64,000 bases of DNA from Planococcus sp. ISL-109 (GCF_018613655.1 NZ_JAGGPW010000014.1:124001-188000), one strand, 5' to 3'. Numbered from the stretch's first letter, positions 8,535 through 17,729 are shown. Notes: generated by a model from the letters alone, not told the origin. A program made the numbers and translations.

Positions 8535-9881
8535 ATGACAGAAAATGAAATTTCTTTAGCTTTGATCCAATCTTTAAAAGCAGGCCGCACAAATGATTTC
8601 CAAATGATTTTGGAAGAGCTGCAGCCGTATGATATCGCCGTGCAATATCGCAACTTGCCGGAAAAACACCGGGAACGCTTCCTGCTGCACTTGACCATCC
8701 GGCAATTGACCGAGCTCATGCAGGAACTTCACCGTGATGATCAAGTCCGACTGCTCGAACGCATGACGGTTGACCAATCGACGAAAGTGCTCGATTTGAT
8801 GGACAATGACGACCTTGTCTCGCTATTGTCCGATCTCGAGCCGAACTTGATTGAAGAACTCCTATCACGGATGAACCGTGAGGAATCTTCCTATATCCAA
8901 AAAACGATGAGTTATCCACCGGAAACAGCGGGACGCATCATGAACAACCGCTACGTCTGGATTCCTCGCTATTATACGATCCGTGAAGCGATTGACAAAA
9001 TCCGCGATTTCGCGGAAATTGCCGAGTACTTGAACTATTTGTATGTCGTCGATGAAGACAAACAGCTAGTCGGCGTCGTTTCTTATAAAGACTTGATTCT
9101 CGGTCAGCTTGACGATGAAATTGAAGAGGTCATGTATACGCGCGTCGTCAAAGTCGATGCGCTGACCGACCAGGAAATCGCGGCTGACATTATCGGCCGC
9201 TACGACTTTATCACCTTGCCCGTCGTCGATACTGAAAATCGGCTGCTCGGCATCATCACCGTCGATGATGTCATCGATGTCGTCTTGCAGGAAGCAAACG
9301 AAGACATCGAAAAACTTTCCGCATCCGGTAAAGCGATCGACTTCCAGACTCCACCGCTCGTTGCCGCTTACCGCCGCTTGCCCTGGCTTATTCTGCTGTT
9401 ATTTATCGGACTTATATCCGGCGGCATCATCAGCCGCTTCGAAAATACGCTGCAAACGGTCGTCGCCTTGGCGTTCTTTATGCCGATGATCGCCGGCATG
9501 ACCGGCAACACCGGTACCCAATCGCTCGCCGTCGTTGTGCGTGGCCTGGTTGCCGAGCAGCCTGACCGCAAAGGGATAATCAAGCTGATTATCCGCGAAC
9601 TGTGGGTCGGCATCATCATCGGCGTGACGTGTGCGATTTTGATTATGCTCATCGCTTACGTGTGGCAAGGCAATATCGTCCTCGGCCTGGTCGTCGGCAG
9701 TTCCCTTCTGTTGACGCTGATCATCGGCACACTCGCCGGCACGATCATTCCGTTGATTTTATACAAGCTGAAAATCGATCCGGCTGTAGCGTCGGGACCG
9801 CTCATTACCACCATCAATGATATATTGTCCTTGCTCATTTATTTCGGGCTTGCTTCGCTGTTCATCTCTCGTTTGATGTGA
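8535..9881 (+). CDS. mgtE: Magnesium transporter MgtE
   Basis: A 448-residue MgtE. The N-terminal helical Mg2+-sensing domain spans about residues 1-130, two CBS domains follow (about 135-250, with YLYVVDEDKQLVGVVSYKDL and LPVVDTENRLLGIITVDDV), and five TM helices form the pore. The pore signature PMIAGMTGNTGTQS is present. It is a homodimeric Mg2+ channel gated by intracellular Mg2+. The start is set at the ATG after AAAGGAG; the frame is open upstream to the previous gene but without a ribosome site. The 110-nt leader is too short for an M-box riboswitch and none was recognised. Confidence 0.93.
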   Translation: MTENEISLALIQSLKAGRTNDFQMILEELQPYDIAVQYRNLPEKHRERFLLHLTIRQLTELMQELHRDDQVRLLERMTVDQSTKVLDLMDNDDLVSLLSDLEPNLIEELLSRMNREESSYIQKTMSYPPETAGRIMNNRYVWIPRYYTIREAIDKIRDFAEIAEYLNYLYVVDEDKQLVGVVSYKDLILGQLDDEIEEVMYTRVVKVDALTDQEIAADIIGRYDFITLPVVDTENRLLGIITVDDVIDVVLQEANEDIEKLSASGKAIDFQTPPLVAAYRRLPWLILLLFIGLISGGIISRFENTLQTVVALAFFMPMIAGMTGNTGTQSLAVVVRGLVAEQPDRKGIIKLIIRELWVGIIIGVTCAILIMLIAYVWQGNIVLGLVVGSSLLLTLIIGTLAGTIIPLILYKLKIDPAVASGPLITTINDILSLLIYFGLASLFISRLM

Positions 9882-9911
9882 ACAGCGTTTTTTCATTTCA
9901 ACACTTTTTTC

Positions 9912-9940
9912 TTTATTCCGAGTAAACAACTATGTATAAT
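9912..9940 (+). promoter_or_regulatory. Sigma-A-like promoter for the DUF4395 gene
   Basis: A perfect -10 TATAAT lies 27 nt before the start codon. The matching -35 hexamer at 17-bp spacing is weak (TTTATT). Confidence 0.55.
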
Positions 9941-9967
9941 AGATAAAAAAAGCTCGGAGGTATACAT

Positions 9968-10381
9968 ATGACGATTCCAAAACCGCTCGTCCAACTCAAT
10001 CAAGCTTTCCTCGTCACAACCGCTCTCGCTGGTCTTATCATCCATCCGTCCATCCTGCTCGTTCCGTTCGGGATCGGCGTCATCACTTTGCTGACGAAAA
10101 AGAATCCACTCATCGCCAATAGCCGCCGCTTTTTGCCAAAGCCCCCAAGTGCTTATGCTCAGGAAGACCGCGACCAGCAATTATTCAACCAATGGATTGC
10201 GACGGTCTGCCTCGGGCTCGCGCTCGCCTTCTTCGCACTCGGCATGCCAAGTTTAGCCACTGTATTTGCAGCTATGGTCATCATCGCTGCAGGAGTGGCG
10301 CTCATGGGCTATTGCATCGGCTGCAGCGTGCGCTATCAGCTGCTCATGTGGAAACATCGCCGGACGAAAACGGATTTTTGA
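9968..10381 (+). CDS. DUF4395 membrane protein
   Basis: A 137-residue protein with four predicted TM helices in two hairpins (about residues 13-47 and 80-125), matching DUF4395. The sequence begins IPKPLVQLNQAFLVTTALAG and contains GYCIGCSVRYQL, whose two cysteines (C-I-G-C) are a constant feature of the family. Function is unknown; family members often neighbour thioredoxin or rhodanese genes, which is not the case here. The start follows GGAGG at 7 nt, and its own promoter and terminator make it monocistronic. Confidence 0.8.
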   Translation: MTIPKPLVQLNQAFLVTTALAGLIIHPSILLVPFGIGVITLLTKKNPLIANSRRFLPKPPSAYAQEDRDQQLFNQWIATVCLGLALAFFALGMPSLATVFAAMVIIAAGVALMGYCIGCSVRYQLLMWKHRRTKTDF

Positions 10382-10388
10382 TCGAACG

Positions 10389-10427
10389 AAAAACAGCCCC
10401 GAAGATATCTTCGGGGCTGTTTTTTTA
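10389..10427 (+). terminator. Terminator of the DUF4395 gene
   Basis: The hairpin AAACAGCCCCGAAGA / TCTTCGGGGCTGTTT is followed by a T-run. It is a strong intrinsic terminator. Confidence 0.88.
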
Positions 10428-10470
10428 TTGAAAATCCTACTTTTAAACTTACTGATGGTAATGTAAGCTG

Positions 10471-10528
10471 CGAATGAATGAGCGCGATTTTCTTGCTCAT
10501 TCATTTGCGACGCATCTGCCTAGCAGAT
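10471..10528. other. Unassigned intergenic hairpins between two terminators
   Basis: Between the DUF4395 terminator and the proA terminator lies a 14-bp near-perfect hairpin (cGAATGAATGAGC / GCTCATTCATTtG), followed by a second (CATCTGC cta GCAGATG). No gene or known RNA family was recognised. Confidence 0.35.
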
Positions 10529-10568
10529 GTGGGAGCAACTCTTCTTTTCTTGCAATTCTCTTACTTTA

Positions 10569-10626
10569 ATAAAAGGCGGCTGCCCCTGAAAGTCATTTTC
10601 ATGACATTTCGGGACAGCCGCCTTTT
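10569..10626 (-). terminator. Terminator of the proBA operon
   Basis: A long stem (AAAAGGCGGCTG / CAGCCGCCTTTT) encloses an inner pairing (GAAAGTCATtttcATGACATTTC). It lies immediately after the proA stop. Confidence 0.88.
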
Positions 10627-10628
10627 TC

Positions 10629-11906
10629 TTATTTGATTTGTCCGTTGCCTTTAATGATGTATTTTGTCGAAGTCAGTGCCGGCAAGCCCATCGGTCCGCG
10701 CGCGTGGAGCTTTTGCGTGCTGATGCCGATTTCGGCGCCGAAACCGAACTCAAAACCGTCCGTAAAGCGTGTCGATGCGTTATGGTAAACCGCTGCAGCA
10801 TCCACTTCTGTGAAGAACTGCTGGACGCTTTCCGCGTTTTCCGAAATAATCGCTTCGGAATGCTTCGTGCCGTACTGGTTGATATGCTTGACCACTTCAC
10901 CCACACCATTTACCGTTTTCAGCGCAAGTTCGTAAGCCAAGTACTCTGTACCCCAGTCCGCTTCTTCGGCCGGGATGATGTTGCTCCCTGCCTGTTGCGA
11001 CGCTTCATCACCGTGGATTTTCACGTCTTTCGCTTGAAGCGCCGAAATCAATTCCGGCAAATGCTGCTCGGCCCATTTTTCATGGACGAGAATTGTTTCA
11101 CAGGAATTGCAGACAGAAGGCCGCTGGGTTTTAGCGTTGAGTGCGATGTTGATCGCCATGTCTTTATCCGCTGTCTCATCAATATAAATGTGGCAATTGC
11201 CTGCGCCGGTCTCAAGGACCGGTACCGTCGAGTTCGCCACAACTGTCTTGATCAAGTTCGCCCCGCCGCGCGGAATCAATACGTCCAAATACTCGTTCAG
11301 CTTGAACATTGCAGAAGCTGCTTCGCGACTCGTGTCTTCCAATAATTGCACCGAATCGACTGGCAGCCCGCTTTTTTCGAGTGCACGGTGAATGACCGCC
11401 ACAATTGCTGTATTCGAGTAGATCGCTGTCGAACTGCCGCGCAGGACGACCGAGTTGCCAGTTTTCAGGCACAAGCTCGATGCATCCACTGTGACGTTCG
11501 GGCGAGCTTCGTAAATCATGCCTACGACACCGAGCGGCACACGGATTTTCGACATGTCGAGTCCGTTCGGCTGCTGCCAATGTTCGAGCACTTCACCGAC
11601 CGGGTCAGCAAGTTTCGTCAATTGCACGAGCGCATCCGCCATATCCGCTAAACGATCCGCGTCGAGCTTGAGTCGGTCAACGAGCGATTCGCTCATCCCA
11701 TTCGCACGTCCTGCTTCGATGTCTTTCAAGTTTTCTTCCAAAATGAATTCTTTTTCAAGCAATAATTGCTTGGATATGAGTTCCAATGCTTTATTTTTAA
11801 CGGCCGTGTCGGCTTTTGCGAGTTCCCCCGCTGCCTCTTTCGCCTTTTTCGCTTTTTGAATTAGTTCCGTTTCCAAAGCTTCTTCCTTTTGAAGAACTTC
11901 TGTCAT
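10629..11906 (-). CDS. proA: Glutamate-5-semialdehyde dehydrogenase (gamma-glutamyl phosphate reductase)
   Basis: A 425-residue ProA of the aldehyde dehydrogenase superfamily. It reduces gamma-glutamyl phosphate with NADPH to glutamate-5-semialdehyde, step two of proline synthesis. It shows [20 protein letters not shown], the catalytic-Cys segment [12 protein letters not shown] (C266) and the C-terminal [17 protein letters not shown]. It is 29 nt downstream of proB in a two-gene operon. Proline is also the main compatible solute of many Bacillales, so the operon may serve osmoadaptation as well as biosynthesis. Confidence 0.95.
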   Translation of the reverse strand: MTEVLQKEEALETELIQKAKKAKEAAGELAKADTAVKNKALELISKQLLLEKEFILEENLKDIEAGRANGMSESLVDRLKLDADRLADMADALVQLTKLADPVGEVLEHWQQPNGLDMSKIRVPLGVVGMIYEARPNVTVDASSLCLKTGNSVVLRGSSTAIYSNTAIVAVIHRALEKSGLPVDSVQLLEDTSREAASAMFKLNEYLDVLIPRGGANLIKTVVANSTVPVLETGAGNCHIYIDETADKDMAINIALNAKTQRPSVCNSCETILVHEKWAEQHLPELISALQAKDVKIHGDEASQQAGSNIIPAEEADWGTEYLAYELALKTVNGVGEVVKHINQYGTKHSEAIISENAESVQQFFTEVDAAAVYHNASTRFTDGFEFGFGAEIGISTQKLHARGPMGLPALTSTKYIIKGNGQIK

Positions 11907-11935
11907 CCAATCTTCTCCTTTCGAATTTCCGTAGC

Positions 11936-12706
11936 TTATGCCAATTCTTTCATTGGTTTTGCAATATACGTACCGTCGCCGTTTCCTTCGAGGATGTCGA
12001 CGAGCTTTTCACTGCCTTCACCTGTTCCGATAAAGACGTCAACGCCGAAATTGTGCGCTGTTTTCGCAGCTTCGACTTTGGTCTTCATTCCACCCGTCCC
12101 GACATCGGACCCGGCACCGGACGCTGCTTCTATCAGTTCATCCGGAATGTTCGCCAGATGCGTGTATTTCTCCGCTGCCGGATTGGTTTTCGGATTGTCT
12201 GCATAAATGCCGTTGATGTCTGTCAAAATGATTAATTGATCGGCGCGCACAAGTCCGCTGACAAGTGCTGACAACATGTCGTTGTCGCCGAACGTCAAGT
12301 CTTCGACCGCTACCGAATCGTTTTCGTTAAGGACCGGCATCATGCCGCGCTCCAACAATTTCGAAATGGTATCGTTCGCTTTCAGATATAAATCTTTCGT
12401 CAATAATAATTGAGCCGAGACGATGTCATGGTTCTTGAACTCTGTCGCATATGCTTGCGCCAGCAGGCTTTGCCCGACCGCTGCGGCCGATTGCTTGTCT
12501 ACTACTGTATCCGGACGCGACAGATAGCCCATGCTCATGCATCCGGCTGCAACTGCCCCCGAGGAAATTAAAATGACGTCATGGCCTTCTTCTTTTATTC
12601 GAGCCAATGCTCCGACATGTTCCCGCAACTTCGTGATGGACAATTTTCCATGACTGTCCGTCAGCGAGCTGCTACCAATTTTTACTACGATTCTCTTCTT
12701 TTCCAT
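11936..12706 (-). CDS. proB: Glutamate 5-kinase, kinase domain only
   Basis: A 256-residue amino-acid-kinase domain that phosphorylates glutamate to gamma-glutamyl phosphate. It starts [15 protein letters not shown] and has the [24 protein letters not shown] and [12 protein letters not shown] motifs of ProB. Most ProB proteins (about 365 residues) carry a C-terminal PUA domain; here the frame stops directly after the kinase domain. The start at 12706 fits MEKK; the longer open frame has no better ribosome site. ProB is the feedback-controlled step, so loss of the PUA domain may alter proline inhibition. Confidence 0.93.
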   Translation of the reverse strand: MEKKRIVVKIGSSSLTDSHGKLSITKLREHVGALARIKEEGHDVILISSGAVAAGCMSMGYLSRPDTVVDKQSAAAVGQSLLAQAYATEFKNHDIVSAQLLLTKDLYLKANDTISKLLERGMMPVLNENDSVAVEDLTFGDNDMLSALVSGLVRADQLIILTDINGIYADNPKTNPAAEKYTHLANIPDELIEAASGAGSDVGTGGMKTKVEAAKTAHNFGVDVFIGTGEGSEKLVDILEGNGDGTYIAKPMKELA

Positions 12707-12833
12707 TGTTACAGTCACCACCCGATTTTTGATAAATAAATGAGTTCTCCCATTAATGATCAAAAGCGGAAGAACTCGGTCTCCGTAAAACGCTAGACAA
12801 TGGCTGATTTCAGTTTTTCTGATAATAAGAATT

Positions 12834-12862
12834 ATTATGCACTTATATGCATTTTAAGTCAA
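12834..12862 (-). promoter_or_regulatory. Promoter of proBA
   Basis: TTGACT, a 17-bp spacer and CATAAT precede proB by about 130 nt. The spacer contains an ATGCAT/ATGCAC inverted repeat. The leader downstream carries a GAGTTCT/AGAACTC hairpin followed by ATTTATTT, which could act as an attenuator; no T-box was recognised. Confidence 0.7.
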
Positions 12863-13163
12863 CCTTTAATTCCACAAATACTTACAAAACAGTTTTCAGA
12901 AATTGCGAACTTGCATATTTGTGTATATTTATTCAAGTATGCACGTTTCATTTTAACCATTCCTGGTTCCGGAGTCGACACGTGCGAAATAAGTCCATCA
13001 TCGGCAATATGCGATAAATTTTCTATGGCCGCAACACGCCGATAGTAAGTAGCAAGTGTAACATAACTAGAGGGTATATCAAGTTTAAGGAGGGGATTTC
13101 GCCTTATGAAAGGGCTTACATCCATCCTTTTAAATAGGTATAAAGTATTGTTAGGGGTTCAAC
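12863..13163. other. Gene-poor stretch upstream of proBA
   Basis: About 300 bp of lower GC with no supported gene. A minus-strand frame of 88 codons runs through it without a ribosome site or recognisable family. On the plus strand an excellent GGAGGGG site at about 13090 precedes an ATG opening a 24-codon frame (13106-13180) that ends in the next hairpin; it could be a small peptide but nothing supports a function. Confidence 0.3.
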
Positions 13164-13196
13164 AAAAGCCCAAACCATAAGGGATTCGGGCTTTTT
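13164..13196. terminator. Terminator downstream of the small lipoprotein gene
   Basis: AAAAGCCC and GGGCTTTTT arms surround a 15-nt loop. It lies just past the stop of the minus-strand lipoprotein gene. Confidence 0.7.
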
Positions 13197-13215
13197 CCAT
13201 ACGAGTGGCGCTATT

Positions 13216-13503
13216 TCATTCTAAAGTACCATTAAATAAAGCGCCTTGTTCATCCAGATGAATCAATTCCAAGCGCTGCGTGTCTTTTACGTAGACACTT
13301 TTGTAAACTTTTGCTCCCGCCTCGTCCGCAAAGAACAATACGCGGCTTCCGTCGTTATCAGTTTCCACTTCTGTTTCATATTCCGACACATCGATATGCT
13401 CGGCAATCCGGTCGTATTCTTCATATTCGTGCAATTTATGATCTTCGCCTGAACAGCCCGCCAAAAACAGTGTCAGCGTCAAAGCAAGTGTGCTTTTCTT
13501 CAT
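13216..13503 (-). CDS. Small lipoprotein of unknown function
   Basis: A 95-residue protein with a lipoprotein signal (MKKSTLALTLTLFLAGCSG, lipobox LAGC) and a short acidic, tyrosine-rich mature part. No domain was recognised. The ATG is chosen 12 nt after GGAGG; a TTG immediately after GGAGG is too close to be used. It is monocistronic. It is likely anchored on the outer face of the membrane; no role is proposed. Confidence 0.7.
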   Translation of the reverse strand: MKKSTLALTLTLFLAGCSGEDHKLHEYEEYDRIAEHIDVSEYETEVETDNDGSRVLFFADEAGAKVYKSVYVKDTQRLELIHLDEQGALFNGTLE

Positions 13504-13575
13504 TAATGCAGCCAACCTCCGAAAGTTTTTTTCATCCTTTCCAGTTTAGCTGAAACTGCATTGCTGCTCCACCGT

Positions 13576-14610
13576 TTACTGTGGCGGCATGTCCTCGCTC
13601 CGGCGCTTCGCTGCGCGGCGGTAGCCTTGGACGATGTCGCTTAACACCCCCGCAATCATAATCACCAGAATGCCGCCGAAAATCCATGTGAGCGCATTCG
13701 TGCCGCCGAAGGTATTAGTCAGGAACTCGGAAAACTCGCGGTTGAGCAGTTCAGAATTGGTGAACACGAGAATAAAGACCAATACCGACACTGTCTGAAC
13801 GGCGGCATTGAATGCAGCGAGCCGATAATTCCAATAGCCTGCGCGCCATTGCCAGATGGCGAGCGCCAATTCCAGAACGATGACGAGCGCAACGAACGGC
13901 CAGTAGGATATCAGCACGTCCTGGTTGAAAATTGCCATTTGAAAGCGCAAGCCTTCCCCATCGTCAGTGTAGATGCCGAGCACTTTATCCGCATTGAAGT
14001 AGACGGTCGTCCAAATGACCATCCAGATCAAGCTGCCGAAAATCTGGCTTTTCGCCACTTTCGCTTCGACAGGCTCCAATAAACTTTCCTGACTTTCCCA
14101 TTGCTTCAGATCCTCCGGCGTCCATTCTTCCATCGTCAGCCCGAGCGGCGTCTCTGCCCCCGATTTATCCGCCCAGTCCATAAAGGCGACGACGAGCGTA
14201 ATCCAGAACAAGGTTTGCATAATCGTATTGAAGATTGCGCTGATGATATTGCCGATGAGTGAGCCGAGCACGTTGAACAGCGTCTCGTCCTGCCCAATTC
14301 CTGAGACAATGCCGACGACGGTCACGACAATGAGCGTGATCAGCACGGCGAGTGGAATGACCAGCTTCAATAGCCGGACATAGAGATCGAAATAACGCGG
14401 GCCGATCAAATAGCGCCGCACCCTTCCGTACTGCTCCGCCATCAATGCCGGATGGCCGAGTTCCTGGAGCACTGTCCGCTCTTCGCTTTCCGTACTGTCA
14501 TCCGTCAGTCGCTCCGCTAATTTGCTCCTAAGGTCTGCCTCTGCTTTCTCACGCCTGTCTTTCGGCAGCCGTTCGAGCACCGCGTAGATATACCGTTCAC
14601 GTAGCTTCAT
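13576..14610 (-). CDS. HAAS-like membrane protein
   Basis: A 344-residue protein. The first 70 residues (LRERYIYAVLERLPKDRREKAEADLRS... VLQELGHPALMAEQY) resemble the helical HAAS signalling module found in Bacillales membrane proteins. About six TM helices follow, separated by charged loops. HAAS proteins commonly partner with PadR-type regulators, but none is adjacent here. Start ATG follows AAAGGAGATGG. The HAAS assignment rests on pattern alone, and the rest of the protein is unrecognised. Confidence 0.65.
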   Translation of the reverse strand: MKLRERYIYAVLERLPKDRREKAEADLRSKLAERLTDDSTESEERTVLQELGHPALMAEQYGRVRRYLIGPRYFDLYVRLLKLVIPLAVLITLIVVTVVGIVSGIGQDETLFNVLGSLIGNIISAIFNTIMQTLFWITLVVAFMDWADKSGAETPLGLTMEEWTPEDLKQWESQESLLEPVEAKVAKSQIFGSLIWMVIWTTVYFNADKVLGIYTDDGEGLRFQMAIFNQDVLISYWPFVALVIVLELALAIWQWRAGYWNYRLAAFNAAVQTVSVLVFILVFTNSELLNREFSEFLTNTFGGTNALTWIFGGILVIMIAGVLSDIVQGYRRAAKRRSEDMPPQ

Positions 14611-14733
14611 GCCCCCATCTCCTTTGAGGTTTGATTGTCAGTCTAATCATGAAGGATTTATTTGGAAAATTCAACAAAGAGATCTAATAATTCAGACTTT
14701 TAAAGACTTAAGTAAATCATTTGTTTTTTAACA

Positions 14734-14775
14734 GAGACAACCGGCTCCAATAAAGAAAGCCAGTTGTCTCATTTC
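14734..14775. terminator. Hairpin upstream of the HAAS-like gene
   Basis: GAGACAACCGGCT pairs with AGCCaGTTGTCTC around a 10-nt loop and is followed by ATTTCTTCT. It probably ended a gene that is now only a fossil (14800-14924). Confidence 0.5.
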
Positions 14776-14799
14776 TTCTATACAAAGGAAGCTGGTGTG

Positions 14800-14924
14800 C
14801 CGATTATTCTTCTTGATCGACAAGTGATTTATTCCGCGGCGCGCGATTTTGCACGGCTTGCATGCGAATGTTTACGATTATGCGCCCGCCAAATGGCTGT
14901 TGTATTTGCTGAAGAAATTTGAAC
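14800..14924 (+). pseudogene. Possible protein fossil
   Basis: A plus-strand frame reads HGLHANVYDYAPAKWLLYLL, with protein-like composition but no start, no ribosome site and no partner domain. A neighbouring frame reads IILLDRQVIYSAARDFARL. The two could be halves of a frameshifted gene end. The family is not recognised. This is a weak call. Confidence 0.2.
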
Positions 14925-14969
14925 AGTGCAAAAAAGCCCGGACAATTGATGTCCGGGCTTTTTTGCACT
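14925..14969 (-). terminator. Terminator of ilvE
   Basis: A perfect 19-bp stem (AGTGCAAAAAAGCCCGGAC and complement) with loop AATTGAT lies 6 nt after the ilvE stop. Confidence 0.9.
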
Positions 14970-14974
14970 GTATT

Positions 14975-16048
14975 TTATTTCACTTCGACTGTCCAGCCGA
15001 GCTTGTCTTCTAACTTCCCAGTCTGGATGCCGGTGATTGTGTCATAAAGTTTTTGCGACAATTCACCGATTTCGTGGTTGTTGACGATCATTTTCTTGCC
15101 TTGCCAGTTGAGTTCGCCGATCGGTGAAATGACCGCTGCCGTTCCGGTGCCGAACACTTCTTCTACTTTTCCGGCTTGGTACGCTTCGTACAACTCATCG
15201 ATGGCGATGCGCTTCTCGGTCACCGGGATGCCCCATGAATTCAACAATTCGATGATCGACATGCGTGTGATACCTTTTAAGATACTGCCGGTGAGTTCTG
15301 GCGTGAACACTTCACCGTCGATTTTGAAGAAGATGTTCATGCTGCCGACTTCCTCGATATAGCGCTTTTCGATGCCATCGAGCCACAATACATCCGCATT
15401 GCCTTCTTTCTTGGCATTTGCTTGCGCCTGATAACCGGAAGAATAGTTGCCCGCTGTCTTGGCCATCCCCGTGCCGCCTTTGACCGCGCGCGTGAACTGG
15501 TCTTCGACATGGATGACGACCGGTTGCAAGCCGCCTGTGAAGTAAGAGCCGACCGGTGACAAGATGACCATATATTTATAAGTCGCAGACGGGCTGACCG
15601 CCAAATTCGCATCGGTCGCGATGATGTACGGGCGGATATAAAGCGAAGTGCCCGGTGTTTTCGGCACCCAATCCTGCTCGAGCTTGATTAATTGCTTCAG
15701 ATGCTCCAGCACCAATTCTTCATCGATCGGCGGAATGCTCAAGCGTTCGCTCGACAAGTTTAGGCGCTCAAAGTTCTTCTCCGGACGGAACAATAATATG
15801 CGCCCGTCTTCTGTATGGTATGCTTTCATGCCTTCAAAAACCGTCTGTCCGTAATGGAAAATCATTGCTGCTGGATCCAAGGAAATCGGACCATACGGCA
15901 CAATCTTCGGGTCATACCAGCCTTTTTCGGTATGATATTCCATGATGTACATATGATCAGTGAAGGTTTGGCCGAATGCAATCTGGTCCTGTGCCGGCTT
16001 GTCTTTTTTCGTGCTATTCTCGATTACTTCCAATTGATAAGTCGTCAT
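14975..16048 (-). CDS. ilvE: Branched-chain amino acid aminotransferase
   Basis: A 357-residue PLP enzyme of fold type IV, closest in pattern to Bacillus YwaA/IlvK. It interconverts Leu/Ile/Val and their 2-oxo acids using glutamate/2-oxoglutarate. Signatures are GWYDPKIVPYGPISLDPAAM, HYGQTVFEGMKAY, the PLP lysine in KGGTGMAKTAGNY, YIEEVGSMNIFF, and GTGTAAVISPIG. The start is the second of two close ATGs, 8 nt after AAAGGAG. It is monocistronic with its own terminator. Confidence 0.95.
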   Translation of the reverse strand: MTTYQLEVIENSTKKDKPAQDQIAFGQTFTDHMYIMEYHTEKGWYDPKIVPYGPISLDPAAMIFHYGQTVFEGMKAYHTEDGRILLFRPEKNFERLNLSSERLSIPPIDEELVLEHLKQLIKLEQDWVPKTPGTSLYIRPYIIATDANLAVSPSATYKYMVILSPVGSYFTGGLQPVVIHVEDQFTRAVKGGTGMAKTAGNYSSGYQAQANAKKEGNADVLWLDGIEKRYIEEVGSMNIFFKIDGEVFTPELTGSILKGITRMSIIELLNSWGIPVTEKRIAIDELYEAYQAGKVEEVFGTGTAAVISPIGELNWQGKKMIVNNHEIGELSQKLYDTITGIQTGKLEDKLGWTVEVK

Positions 16049-16161
16049 GGTCATATCTCCTTTTATTACAATGATTTTTTCACTATTTCGCATAATCATA
16101 CACGTGTTTCGGGTCACTGAAAAGGCTGTGAGCGAAATTCACCGAATATCGGACAAACGGC

Positions 16162-16776
16162 TCAGCGTATCACTTCCATGAAATGCATCAGAATTTTCGC
16201 AGTCAGTCCCCAAATGACGCGGTCTTCGTATAAATAGAAAAATTCATCCACTTGGCGCGCACGCCAACTGTAGTTTTCGCCTCCTGCAATCAAATCGTAC
16301 GGGAAACTCTCTTCCGGCTGGATATCAAAATCGATGCGGTAAACACGCGGTTCATTCTCCAAAAAGAATTTCAGCGGTACCGTGAAGACACTGTCGACTT
16401 CCGGTGGGTTCGGCACAAAGTCCGTTTCAGGATCGATAAAGCCTGCAAACGAATAGACGATCATGCCGAACGGCGAAACAATATAATCGAGCGGAAAGAC
16501 ATTGCTGATCGCTGTCTTTTCGATGCCGAGCTCTTCCATCGTCTCACGCAAAGCGGTTTCTTCTTCATCATCGTCTCCGCGGTCGATCCGGCCGCCCGGA
16601 AAACAAATCTCCCCCGGCTGCCGCCTCATCTCAAATGAGCGCACTTCAAACAGAATATGGACGCCGTCTTCTTTTTCTATGAGCGGAAGCAAAATGGCGT
16701 ATTTTGAGAAATCCCGGTTGCCGAGAACTTCCGGCACCCGTCCTTTGACCTTTTTCAAAATCTTTTCCGGTTCCAT
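16162..16776 (-). CDS. Nudix hydrolase, CoA pyrophosphatase type
   Basis: A 204-residue Nudix enzyme. The Nudix box runs GGRIDRGDDDEEETALRE then TMEELGI, with the REXXEE metal-binding core. Directly upstream, VRSFEMRRQPGEICFPGG matches the UPF0035 motif that distinguishes CoA pyrophosphatases (NudL/PCD1 type). It is expected to split CoA or its derivatives into 3',5'-ADP and a 4'-phosphopantetheine product. It is divergent from the YfiH-family gene. Start follows GAGGTGATGGC. Confidence 0.9.
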   Translation of the reverse strand: MEPEKILKKVKGRVPEVLGNRDFSKYAILLPLIEKEDGVHILFEVRSFEMRRQPGEICFPGGRIDRGDDDEEETALRETMEELGIEKTAISNVFPLDYIVSPFGMIVYSFAGFIDPETDFVPNPPEVDSVFTVPLKFFLENEPRVYRIDFDIQPEESFPYDLIAGGENYSWRARQVDEFFYLYEDRVIWGLTAKILMHFMEVIR

Positions 16777-16929
16777 GCCATCACCTCGACTTTCTTTCCT
16801 CTTATCTTACCAAACAATCGGCGAACAAGGCCTATTGTTCGCTCTACCAAAGAGAAAAATTCAAAGTCCTCTCCGGCTCATTGGCGAACCGGTCCCTTAG
16901 CCGCTACAATGTAAGCGGAGGGGATAGAT

Positions 16930-17688
16930 TTGAACCGAAAAACCTATATCGACAACGATTCCTATACAGCAGGCATTACCGTCAAAGACCTGCACACAAA
17001 CAGCCATAACAACTTGGCGCTCCACGCCGGAAGCGAGCGCGCGCATTCACTGGCTAACCGCGAAGCATTGCTGGCATCTCTCGGCTATACGCTTGATGAC
17101 TTGGTGTGCGCCAATCAAACCCACAGCAACCATTTCCGCGAAGTAACGCGTGCAGACGGGGGAAAAGGCGTGCGCACGACAGAAGACGCGATTCCGGACA
17201 CCGATGCGCTTTATACTCGGGAAGCCGGGCTGGTTCTCGGGAGCTTCACCGCTGATTGTGTGCCTGTCACATTCTATCACGTTACGGAAGGGTTGGCCGG
17301 CACTGTCCATTCGGGCTGGCAAGGGACTGTGAAAGAACTCGTGCCGCGCATGCTTGTGCATTTGACCGGTAGCGAGGGATGCGCTCCTGAAGGCTTCCGC
17401 GTGCAGATTGGCATGGCGCTCAGCCAGGAGAAGTTTGAAGTGGATGAAGACGTCTATTTGAAGTTCAAAGCACTCGGCTATGCCGATCCGTTTATCGAGT
17501 TTAACGAGGCGACCGGGAAATACCATATCGACAACCAACTGACCGTCAAAACCCAGCTGGAACGCGCCGGCGTCCTACCTGAGTATATCGAGATCGACCG
17601 GAGCTGCACTTACATGAGCCCGGACGGCTTCTCGTACCGCGAAGACAAGCAATGCGGCCGGCACATGGCTTATATCGTTAAGAAATAA
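16930..17688 (+). CDS. YfiH/PgeF-family laccase-domain protein
   Basis: A 252-residue YfiH-family protein (multicopper polyphenol oxidase/LACC1 family, shown in some members to be a purine nucleoside phosphorylase or adenosine deaminase; PgeF in E. coli edits peptidoglycan precursors). The zinc ligands are visible: H65 in ANQTHSNH, C110 in TADCVPV and H127 in GTVHSGW. Translation most likely starts at TTG, preceded by GGAGGGG. It stands alone rather than in the ylm cell-division cluster. Family is certain; substrate is not. Confidence 0.9.
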   Translation: MNRKTYIDNDSYTAGITVKDLHTNSHNNLALHAGSERAHSLANREALLASLGYTLDDLVCANQTHSNHFREVTRADGGKGVRTTEDAIPDTDALYTREAGLVLGSFTADCVPVTFYHVTEGLAGTVHSGWQGTVKELVPRMLVHLTGSEGCAPEGFRVQIGMALSQEKFEVDEDVYLKFKALGYADPFIEFNEATGKYHIDNQLTVKTQLERAGVLPEYIEIDRSCTYMSPDGFSYREDKQCGRHMAYIVKK

Positions 17689-17729
17689 CCTAAAAAGCTC
17701 TTCCGCATAGGAAGAGCTTTTTAGGTTTC
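17687..17729 (+). terminator. Terminator of the YfiH-family gene
   Basis: AACCTAAAAAGCTCTTCC pairs with its complement around GCATA at the gene's stop codon. Confidence 0.88.

Noticed and set aside
12707-12830. Possible T-box controlling proBA, suggested by GGGTGGTGAC near the proB start.
   Set aside because: The motif lies after, not before, the terminator-like stem. The leader is only about 120 nt and no stem I specifier loop was seen.
12859-13125. 88-codon minus-strand frame upstream of proBA.
   Set aside because: No ribosome site, no family resemblance, and it runs into the proBA promoter region; treated as chance.
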